Below, piece by piece: positions 36,771 to 48,700 of a stretch of DNA of 64,000 bases. How positions within the stretch are numbered: the stretch's first letter is position 1; the number at the start of each line of letters is the position of its first letter. The stretch comes from Mesorhabditis belari. Its lineage: Eukaryota > Nematoda > Chromadorea > Rhabditida > Rhabditidae. Both the position numbers and the translations under genes were made by a program. The stretch spans positions 927,501 through 991,500 of the forward strand of contig CAUEEP010000900.1 of assembly GCA_958450365.1 (NCBI GenBank), in the 5' to 3' direction. The notes under the pieces were generated by a model that did not search any database, had not been told where the DNA came from, and saw only the letters and a list, made by a program, of their open reading frames with translations.

Positions 36771-39700
36771 GGAAAAAGGGAAGAGCAAGTATGTGCTCTA
36801 ATACCCCCTAAACGCGTAAATTCGAAAGTAGACTTGAGCTGTTGAGCCCTTATAGAGCCCGAACACTTGTTTTTGAAACAAAAAACCGATTTTGATTGTA
36901 TATAAGAAAACAGAAACGAAATGAAAAAGTAGCAATTGAAAACAGAAACGGGTTGAGAACGGGCTCAATAAGGGCTCGGGATCGATAAGGGCTCGACAGC
37001 TCAAGTCTCTCGAAAGTGAAAGCTTGTTCTGCCATTATTACTCTGCCCGAGGTCGCACGGAAACGTCTGAAGCTCCTCATGAGTTTGTCAGAATAACTGA
37101 AATTTCCATTATAAGTGCAAAAAAATACAAATTACACCGTTTTTTTATCCAGACAACGCATCCGGTTGCAATCGAAATCGCCAGAACTCCAAATATGCCA
37201 ACACCCAACCAAATCCATATGGAGTAATGTGCAGAACTTTTAGTCCCATCAGTATCTTTAGTAGGCACTAAAATATGTTTTATAACACAAGAGGTCGGCC
37301 ATAACTTATCTCATAACGTTCTACTACAGTACTTATTTACGGTAACCAGTTTTAGGTATCTTTATTACGTTATATCGAGGTTTATGTTTAGCGAGTTGCT
37401 ATATATTGGGGTTCGACTGTATGCTGAACCAACCGTTTTCCTCAATTCGAACCATCGCGAGGGCACCCTGCCGCTGAGTGGACTCGTTGGGAGCCCAGTT
37501 CAACTGTAATCATCTATTTGAAAAGCAAATTAAATTCACTTACAATAAAATTGCTGATCCCGCTCAGTGTAAAGTTGGTCATTAAACCAATGCTAAAACG
37601 TGGCCCAGTGCCTGCTTTCGTGAATGTAAAAAGAGTCTTACCTCTCATTAGCCATGGTCTGATTCTGCCCATCTTTTGTCCATTCATAGGAGAGTTCTCC
37701 ATCATAGAAATTCTTCACTTCCACTTCCAAGTTCAATAGTAAAGTACCGAAAATACCGTATTCTCGCTAATAATAGATTGATCTACTATTTTTCCGTGAC
37801 CCCCTGGACCACTCGACTATTAGAGACAACATATGAATAATGACGTTCAATATTAATAATCGATAATGACGATCGAAGTGACGCATTCCCCTTCAACTAC
37901 TCAAATTCATCAAAACAAAAATAAATACAACAATTTCTTTCTACATGTTTTGAACCACTTTGGTCCTTCAAATTCAAATTACGCAAACCCAAAAATAACT
38001 AGCCAGCAAGGCTTAATAAGCCTACGCCAACGAGGCTCTTATGAATAACGGAAAAAAACTTTAGAACTATAAATGTCAATTTAACTACTATACTATTGGC
38101 GTTGATCCGTTAATAGAGAAAATATGGTGTGATGAAGCGTTTACTCTGCTTTTAACACTACAAATCCCTACCACAGAATATGCGATATGTGAGCGGATGG
38201 TCCTTGCTGAGCGGATCGTCTGGTAAACCTTGATACCCTGACGTCGCAATCATCTTCTCACCCAAGGCTCCGTTACACACCTCGTCGTTGATGTTGAAGT
38301 GTAAAAAAAGCTCTTGTTACTTATTGTGGAATATTATATCAGATACTATTGAAAAAAGATATTGGATTTTGAGATTTTCAAGGATTTTGAAAAAGATGAA
38401 AGGTTCGGAATCTTAAGAATCACCTTTTCTATTAAATATTCAAAAAAATCAGCCAAAAATATGAGAAAAATATTTTGTCAGAAACCTCACAAGGGAGTAC
38501 CACATAGAGGAAATTTAGAAGAATGTTCTTTATTACCATTTGGTTCGATCGACTCAAGGACCAATTTTGGCGAGCATCCGGCTGGAATCTCCAAAGTGTA
38601 GGCACTGTTGAGGAGGTACTGCTCGTAAAATGGCTCCGACTCACTGGAATAGACATGTCAAACCAATCCCAATCTAATCCTCCAACGCTAATTTAGAATC
38701 TCGGATGGTAATTTAGCCTTTTGGATGGTAATGTTGGATTGGATTGGAATTGGTTTGACACGTCTACAATGAAATCAACTAAAGAATGATTCTTATATGG
38801 ACGAACTCGAATGTCATCAGATGATAAGCGATATCAGTGGATTCTGGGCGAAATGATTGGACTTCGAGAGAATATTTGCATTTCGGATTGCTCGGTATCT
38901 ATAGAACTCAGACAATTCAGAACTTCGAGAAAATTAACTGAATAGAGTGCACTTAGGTGTTGTGGATGATTTTCTCCAAGAATCAGCGTAATCCAAAGCG
39001 GATTAGCCGACTTTTCAAACTGAATCCCCTGGAATCCGTTCGGAAGAGCTTTCAGCTGTTGATTGGCTAAAATTCTCCAAATTTGAGAGTTTGCAGCGAT
39101 GACAGAAACAAGAAAAGTTACCTGTCATTTGAAGAGGGACTGAAACGAGGAAACCTCCCTTTTGTGTCAAGGATAAATTCCGTGGAGCATCAATGTCCCA
39201 AAAAAGTTCAAGGTTTGAATCAGTGGTTGCCATTTTACAACTGATAATGAGAGAACTAGTGGCGATAAAGCTACAAGTACAACGTTGTAAATGGCTATCG
39301 AATCGACATGCACCTTTCACCGCAATCAATGAAGTTGTTAGCTTGATTGACAAAAAAGGGGGGTCTAGTAAAATTGCACGAATCGCTCTGAAATTTTGAT
39401 TTGATAACGAGAATGGTCATACAATATTAGTATTAGAGAGTGGTATTCGGCACTTATTTAGGGCTTTTTTGAGGGCAACGACCAACTATTTTGGAATAGG
39501 CGATTGTCCCCCTGTTGTCTCCAAAAGTGAAGCGCACAAAAGTCAGGAGGATTTTTTAAAAATTCTTATTTAATTAATTTAAAATTTTAAAATTAAAGTT
39601 CTGATTGACTCACACAAGCATATACAAACTCGATCGTTAGATTGTTGCCTTCAACTGCCTCAACAATGATTGTTTTTTGTTTGGCTGAAATGATTCTTAT

Positions 39701-42700
39701 GCTTCTAAAGTGATTTTGTATGTAAAAGAAACAACCAGCAAGCCCATAAACTTCAGTCGCATGAAAAGCGATGGTCGGCGTAGAGTTATTAAGTTGATAA
39801 GTGGCACCAAGTGACGTTGGGGTTTTCTTGACAGTCAACACGAAGCCACTTTCATCCTTGTAGAGTCCAGTGGCCTTCCACCACACCTAAATTTGGTAGA
39901 AGTATGACAGCTTAAAGCTTTGGTTCTTCCCCATCACAGGATTCCTAAAAAGGTCGGATCCTTGAAACATATTTCCGAAAAGTTCTTATGCGTAATTTTT
40001 AAAACTGCAAATTTACTTTTTTCTTGATATATTGGTACGTTTTTTCTGTATTTACTGAGGTTTTTATTCAAAGCTCTTCAAAAAAATCATGTTACTCGCG
40101 GAACCCCCTGCCGATAGGGATCCGATCTTTTTAGGGATTCTGTAATGGAGAAGAACCAAAGCTTTTATTATATACCTTTTGTTTCCTTTGTGGTAAAGCG
40201 GTTAGGGCATTTGCCTAGAACTAGGACACCAGGTTTCGACCCACTTATATGAGTGTAGGGAAGGCATGTACCCGAAAACAGGGAAAGGTTTTTCCTGTAT
40301 ATCTTTACTTCCAGTGCAACAGCTACTCAGCACAACTCACCCAAATGCACTTGGCGTCAAAGACCCATGCTTGTTCAGCAGCGTCGATTCTAAAAAGAAC
40401 TTGATTCCAAAGTTTGGAGTTCATTTGTTTTCCCTGAGAATCATTTATCATACATTTTTCTAAGTAACTCATTTCCGTTTCCATCACAATCCTGTGAATC
40501 ATAGGTGACGATCGTCAGCCGAACACCATCGATTCGTTGTACGCGAACCGTGAACCTAGTCGATTCCTTCTAAATACAATCAAGTCAGATTAAGATTTGT
40601 CAAGATGAATATCCCCTTGCTAATGCCGGCTTGCTAAATAACAAGATAAAAAATTGTTGTCCTGTTCTTTAGCAAGATGGCGTTAGCAAAGGAGCATCTT
40701 GGAGCATCCGGGCCCTGGATAGTCTTGAAACCTCAATATTATTAGTAAGGCATAACATAAGTCCCTCTTCTGGAGCTCTGAGGTCAGCGTTGCGGTCGCG
40801 GTTAGTGAGTGCCCGGTAAGCAAAAGGTCGCGGGTTCGATTCCATCTTTTTTGATTCCCATCTTCAGCCTGGCTACTCAGTCCAACGCTAAGGTTCAAGT
40901 TTGGCAAGATTACTTGAGTTTAATACTAGTCAGGCTTGACTGTACATGTGGATAGTGAAGTAATAATCCCTCTCTTAGAACTTATAGAAAAAATAGAACA
41001 TACTCCTTTATAAACTTCTACAGGTATCCCGAAGGTTTTTGCTTCGTCAAAGTAAGCTCTTTTCTCGTCGGAGTCACGCATCCACGGATAGAATGGGTGA
41101 GTCCAAACCGTGAGACTATCGGGGATCAAATTATTTGCCGCCGTCTCAGCTAAATCTAAAAGCGAAAAGTTTTGAAGTAAAATTGTTATTTTAAGTAATG
41201 ATAACCAGAGTTTCTTGAGTCGAATAGAAGACAAAAGCTGCATGCGTAGTCTTTTGTGAACAGAGTCGCTGCAGATGTGGTTAAGTAAAGTACAACATTT
41301 TTCGCTCTACAATACATTTCCATATTCTCAAATACACACATATGTAATACATCATTATTCCTATCAATAAATACTATGTAAAAATATTAGGGTAACAATG
41401 GTGTAATCGACATCATTGCACAATACTCAACAAATTAATACAAGATTTCCGAAAAGTTCTGGGACAGTTTTTATGAAAAAATTCAATTACATGTTTTAAG
41501 TTCTATTCGGATATTACATGTAATATACCTTTTAATGCTAAAAGTCTCCTCTTTCTAACGAAATCAAGCATTTATTTTATTGCAAATCTCATTGAAAATT
41601 GGCTTGTACCAATTCTTAGAAGGGAATATCACTAAGAATGCCACTGGGGTTGCTTTTTGACATTTTAATGATAAAAATTATGAAAAACGATTTTTTTGGA
41701 CACCCTGTTGATATTCACGGAAAATTCATCGGCAAGACTTTTAGCCATGATTGCATTTTATATTCACGTTAAGCACAGGTATGACTGACGTATCATCGAT
41801 TAATCGATTCCTAGTATCCATTTGAATTCCCGGATCGGCGCCCGCAAAATACGAATAGATGGTGCCGTTTATGCAGGTAAGGTTTTCCTAAAAAAAGAAA
41901 TTTTAGCAAAAGAGTTTGGAAAACTATATCTCCTGCACCGCTCTTTTACCAAAAACTAACAAAAATTGTTTCCATTTCGAATGTTCAAACAATACCTTGA
42001 ATAGAGGACACAGGTCGACGTTCGAGTTTTGATCAACTGTCGTTAGCATCGTTAACGGTCCAGAATAACTATTGGTGTATCTAAAGTTTTTGCACTACAA
42101 TGTATCAAGAGTTCACTCTAGATGATAATATCGTAATAAAATTATTAATATATTATTGGGTTGGTGCATTGAAAACTGCGGGACTTTGAACTAAAATTTA
42201 TTCAACATAAAACCATAAATTCATTCGAAATAATTTCCATTATTATTGACGACTTCTGCCCATTTTCCCGGCAATTTGCGGATTCCTCTTTCGTAGTAGG
42301 GTTTTGGTTTTGAATCGAAAAACGTTTGGAGCCAATTTTTGACTGCTTCTTCCGAATCGAAGTGCTCTCCCGCAAGCTCATTACTCATGGCCCGGAATAA
42401 TAGTATGGGGCATGCGCCAAAAGTTCCCAACCAATGCTGTTTATTTTAGAGCGAGTCAGTTTTGCAACATAAGGGCGCGTGTTGTCAGAGGAACTAGAGG
42501 AATAATTAGAGGAAATGTTGAAATAAACAAGCCCCCCTTTCAGTTGGTTCTATGCTGTTGCTTTCTTTATCTGCGAGTCTCGCGAAATAGCCCGCTGTTT
42601 TCAATGCACCAACCCAATATACACTATAATATGTATAAATTGAGACATAAACAAGAGGCGTTTGCTAAAACACGCATTATACTCTCAAAGCTTGTACGAA

Positions 42701-45700
42701 GGTGGGAGTTGCCTACTTGTAATTATCCGGATGTTCGACAAAAGTCGTGATGGAATCCTCGCCGACCATTACATTGTACACGTCTTCTTGATCTTTCATT
42801 CCCGGAACTACAAGAATCTTCTTCGTTGCTAAATGAAGAGAAATATAGACTTCTATCAGTCTGAAACAAACAATCGGTCCACTGTCTAACTCTAATCGAA
42901 ATTGCATAATCGGTGGTGCCGAAGTGAAAGTTATGAGCTACTCGAAGTTCGGTTTTATTGTCAAAATTGAAGTGAGAGGTGTAAAAATAACCCTTGATTT
43001 GCTGATCTTTGTTTATTGAAGCAAAAGTGCTGAAACCAAATTAGCTTTATCGACACAATGCATTGATTACCTTTCCCCACAACTCTCCACAACTACGGGA
43101 TTTGTTGGCAGCTCGGAAATTGTGAACGGAAATGGACCAGCACATACATCTGATGACTAAAAGATCGTGGGGAATCAATGAATAAGGAATATCTTCTCTT
43201 ATCTCATAAATCAACCAGTTATATCTCTCAATCTCTCTCCTCCTTCAAATGTTCTTTGCACAAAAATTGATTTGATTAGACTTGTGAAATAAATTAATTT
43301 TTCTTTCTCTTTGTTTTACTTTTTCTCTCTTTCCATGCTGGTTATGTACTGTGTTTAATGTATGCTTTTATTTTCATGTGAAATAAAGTGTTCTATTCTT
43401 ATTTTTATTCTTTTATATATTGAATGACCTCGTCCAACTTGATTTGCGTGAGATCAAGGAGGAAATCGACATCCTCTGGAACCTCGATCCGAATGTCCTA
43501 AATATGATTTTTTCGAGTATCCTGTTAGAGCAGCAAAACCCTTGGATTTTGCCTATTTTCTTTTTACAGTTCATTCAAAAATTTTAGCGATCCGCAGTTT
43601 CAAGAGCGTCTTAATTAATAATTTGCAACCATTCAGGTATAAGCGTTTCCAGAATTTCTTCTGAAACCTTTTATAAAAAACCGTTTTCTAAATCGTGGAT
43701 GCATTATAATTTTCAATTATTCACAATTTAGAAAACAGAGATAAACTGGTCTTTTTATTTTACATGTCTGCTCACGCTCATGTCACGCCGGACAGCTCGG
43801 AATCTCCAGTTCAAAAATCTCCAGTTTAAAACTCTCACTGTGGTAGTACATATATTCTATTCAGCTGATGAGCTTTCTATTCTGCCTAGTATATTGGGAA
43901 TGTGAATATTTCTACTATATTCCCCCCTAAAATCGCTCATACAGTCATGCGCAAAAGTCTTGGCGTGTTCAGTGCAGGAAAACACTTTTGAAAACACTTC
44001 ACAAAGTTCACCGGGTCCACTCGTGCTTCTGAACTCAACCCCACGACACCCAACGCTACAAGACAATTTTCGAAAAGGATCTTCTTCCATTTTCCGCTGC
44101 AAAAATAGGACAGCGATGGCTGCTTTATCAGGATAACGCCCCATGCCATAAATCACAGCTTCTCATGGGACACGTTGTTCGACTTGCCAATGGAGGAAGA
44201 GCTCGTCTATCGGGCTGATTTACTGCAAATCGAATTAAATTAGTAAATGCTCTTCCCTAAAGTCTCGATTTGAATGTTATCGAGCATTTGTGGGCCTACG
44301 TGAAGTTGAAGCTTAAGGGAAAACGCTTTGGATCAAAGGTCGAGCTGTGGTACTATATTCGGAGCGAATGGAGCAAAATTTCTCCACAAATTTTGCAAGA
44401 TTTGGTCGACTCGATGCCTAGACGAACTCAGGCAGTAATTTCAACCAGGGGAGGGCCAACGAAATAGTGCTTTACTTTTATTAGACAACTTTTGTATAAC
44501 ATGCCAATACTTTTGCGAGCCTTTTTTCGACTTCTGCTACTTGTTCATTGATTTCTCAAAAACGATAAATTGTTGCTAAATGGGGTGTTTTATTCTCAAA
44601 GCTAGAGATATCGGGCTAACTAAAACCCTTTAACACCTTCTACGTTACTTGAAAAATTTGCTGAAAACCTCAAAGGTATTTTTCTGCACTGAGCACGCCA
44701 AGACTTTTGCGTATGACTGTATATACATGTACTGTCAGTCATTTTCGGTATCTAGAATGCAACCAAATGGCTCCAATTTTACGGTTTCTTTGCAAATACA
44801 TACATTTAATCCCCTAAGCCGAGCTCCGTGAACGGCAAATGATGGATTCGTCTCATCCAACACATAGGTGTTCGTCTTGTGCTCCGTCACCAATACCATA
44901 AAACCGTAATCATCGAGCAAAGGCTGATCGGGAAAAAATGTTATCTAAAATTGATGCCTCAATTTTAGGCACTTCCCGAAAAAAACTAAAAAGCCTTACA
45001 TAGATGCATGAGACATTAATGCGTTCGTGATTTTCGAGTTGCGTGAAGTTGGTCTGAGTGATGCTGAAAGAAAGACCGACTCTTTTTTATTGTATTTAAA
45101 AATGAAAAAAACATTACAATTGATCTCGATAGAACACAACAGAAGAGACTGAAGAGGAAATTTACATTACCTTTAACCATAAAGTAGTTCGGCGGGACCG
45201 AGTCTGCCTAGTTATTGAGGATTTTGTTATAGAAGGGTTTAATTTTTGCATTGAGGTTCTGATTATCAAAAAATTATTGCAGAAAAAGTCAATCATTCAA
45301 TCCAAAACTTCCAGTTAACCGATGAGAGTCCAAAAAATAACTGCAAGAAAAACAAGTATTGAAGCCAGACTATTGTATAGAATATGTATAGAAGAACAAA
45401 CTTCAGCCGCACGATCGGCGAATCTTCTCCGGTCGCACAGACGGTTTTCATAATGGGACTCTGAGTTGCTTCTAACAGCTGGGCGATGCCACCTCCAATC
45501 TGTTTGAATTGAAAGTCTAGCAACTCGCCTGGAGAGAGCTCTCCTTCCTAAAAGTCATAAACCATAAACCTACGTTTCATTTATATGTATGTACCATGGT
45601 TTAGCTCTATGGTATAGAGGCTTTCATTTGGAATCACTTACACTATCAACTACATAACCAGAATAAAAAATTGACGGTACTGCTCCCAGAGCAAGGCGTT

Positions 45701-48700
45701 CCGGTTTGTCGAAAATCCACGGATAATATCCCGACGTCCATAGGGACATCCCGTTCATAGTATACGCTGGAATCGATTATCGCATCGAGCGTTTTGCACT
45801 CCCAGAAATACCTCCCGACATCACTTTGGAGAATATGTCGAATACAAGACAGAACACGCATTGTTGTTCGGTGAAAATCGTAGTGGCTGTAGATGTGGAA
45901 TCGATACGAAGATCGGGATATCTATATACAAAAAACTGATTGACTTTTAATGCAGAAAGTTGGATTGCTTTGAGATTAGTTAACGAGCTATCTTCAATAT
46001 GGACTCAGCAATCAAGGGGATTATTTGAAATTTTTTAATGAGAGTCAATAGCGTAAAACACATTTAAAAAAATATGTTAACCTTCCATCAATTAAATGGT
46101 GCTTCTCGTTTGGACGAGGACCCGGATCAGCGCCAGCATAGCTTTTGAAAGTCGTCGTGCTGCCAAGGCAAGTCAACTGCTCCTAAACACTCTTCAATTT
46201 CGTGGTTCTGCGAGTGTTAAAATTCACACGAAAAATTGGGCAGTCATCACCCGGATCGTCGGTAATTTTGCCGACTGGCCGCATCGTTACCCATGGGGTG
46301 TACCACCTAAATTCCAAAGAATGGTCGGTGTTACCATAGCTCCTACAAGGGTTACCGAGCACTTAAAATTCTTGTGTTATCTAGGTACTATATAATAGAC
46401 CATATACGAACGCATCTATAAAGAGAGGAGGACAATAACAAAAGTTCATGGAAAAACAAGTATTGAGTCAAGAAAAGATCAAGCCACAAGTAAACAAACG
46501 GACAAGTATTGTGCTGTGCTGGGCACAATCGTGACAATCGTATCTTCGTCCACGATCAAATAGCGTTCCCCAATCATTTTTCCATTCGTGTTCTCTCTCA
46601 ATCTGCCTGGTATTACGAGCACTTTTTTCGTTTCTGTAAGAAGCAAAGTGTAAAAAAGTAATCAGCGAATTTTGGACCGTTCATCCCATTCGAATTCGAA
46701 ATTCGAAATGAGACAGCGAAAACTGCGTCCAGATCAACGGGTCGAACGAGCAATTCATCGATATTTTCCAGCTCGAAGCGATTCGTCCAAAGTGTTCCGT
46801 TAAACCCTGGATCATCTTTGACAAGCCATAGTCTTAATGGAAATTATTTTCAGTTATCTAAGCTATGCATACACTTTTCCACTCGAATCCTCATCAAACT
46901 CTGTTTGTGTTTGGTTGTCGTTAGAGAATGGGGTCGGGTCAAGGCATGAGTTCAAGAATTGACTAACGTTCCGGCATTCTTCCCTCGACACGTCCACAGT
47001 TACGGTGTTGGTCCCGTCGAATGTCAGTCGAATTATCTGAAATAGTTTCTCAAAAAACTGATCACGGTTTTCCCATCAATGATCACCTCAAACTCCAGCA
47101 AACGGTCCCCGTGAATCGCAAACGACGGCGTCTCTTCGGTCAATGCAAAAACCCTTGGATCTGGTTCTGAAAAATCTATTCTACATGTAGGGACCACCAT
47201 CCTCCCTTTTAAAGGACATTTTGACCGCAAAACGTGCAGTTTTCGAAATTGTTCACTTAAAATTTGTTTTTTTGACCCCGAATCTTCCCGAAAAGCCTTT
47301 GAGTGGTGGCTCCTAACTACATATGTAAGATCATTTAAGTGAATTCTACCAGTTCTCAGAGTCAACAAAAAACCGATCTCGTCGTCAGGTGAACCGGTGA
47401 TATTCCAGCTTAGCTAAAAATAAAAGTACTAATGCTTGGCTGTTGTGCGATAGAATGAACCTCAAAACAGTAGGCATCAAAAGAAAAGGGCTGTGCTGAT
47501 GGCGTTGTGAAACTGATAAAAGATTTCTCATTTTTAATTTCAGAAAACATGAATAAGCACCAACTTGCCAGGATCGATTTGCTTTAGAGACGAACAATCA
47601 TTTCCATCGGGCTCCGCGCCGAACAACTGAAGGGTTCCGCCGGAAAGTTGTTTGATTTCGACCATCACTGCGCGCGTTTTGGCTACTCCGTCCTAAATCA
47701 AGTAAATTTGTCGACAAAGAGTTTCTGAGAAAACTGTATCTCCAAAGTGATTTCCCATTTGAATCGAGTTGCCCTTTTGCAAAATGAACTCATTTCGCAG
47801 CTCTTTGTCATGAATCCACGGATAATAGGGTGGAGTCCAGACTGAGAATGACTTTAGGGGCTCATCTAAACATAATTTGCGAAAGTCAATAAGCATTTCC
47901 TAGCTAATTCCGGATTCTACAAAAATTGGATCCGGATCTGGACGTCCGGGCAGCCCTGTTCCCCACTAGACATGGGAAATCGGGTCGGATCGGATCAGGC
48001 CGGGTCAAAAGTTGGCCCGACCCGATCCGAAAAATTTAAATTTTCGGGTTGACCCGACCCGAACCCTCCCGGTTTTCGGGTTGCCCCGACGTGACCCGAT
48101 CCGACAAAAGCGGACCCGATTCCCATTTCTATTCCCCACCGATTGGAGACGTTCGAAAAAGCAGGCAATAGCTGCAGGCCATAGGAGTGAATACGGTGGT
48201 CGCTGTGTTCCTCGATAGAATTGGGCGATTTCCCCTTTGAGAGAAATGAATCGGTACTACAAAAAACGCTCACCGATCTTTGTACAGAATCGTTTCATCG
48301 TTGATCGTCTTACCCGGAGTTCCACCGGCTAACACATAAAATACCGTCCTCGCAGTGCATGGTGGCTGAAATTCGAAAATGCTTTATCGTTAGATATTGC
48401 CCTCTGAAATTACTGTAGGCAGTTGACAGTAACGGGGAGAAGAGAGTCCGTAGAGTGGCTCGATAACTGTCACTGGACCGTCTTCACTGTAACAAGTTTA
48501 TGGGATTTCGGAATAAAGTAATGGATATTTGTGGACGATGAATGATTTTTTTCTATATTCTGCATCATTCGATGTTATTCTATACGTATTCTATTTGAGG
48601 GTGCTACCTTATTGGTAAATTTGGATCCTTTAGAAAACAAAAATTGACTCCCTAGGTCAGAAAAAGCGGTGCCAGTTTGGGCCCCGATCATTGAGTTCAC

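Noticed and set aside
40194..40850. True tRNA genes
   Set aside because: B-box-like sequences are present, but acceptor and anticodon stems do not fold, so they are treated as SINE-like repeats.
41450..41710. Possible Tc1-like ends (AAAAGTTCTGGGACAG and GACACCCTG)
   Set aside because: The two ends do not form a convincing inverted pair and TA flanks are missing.
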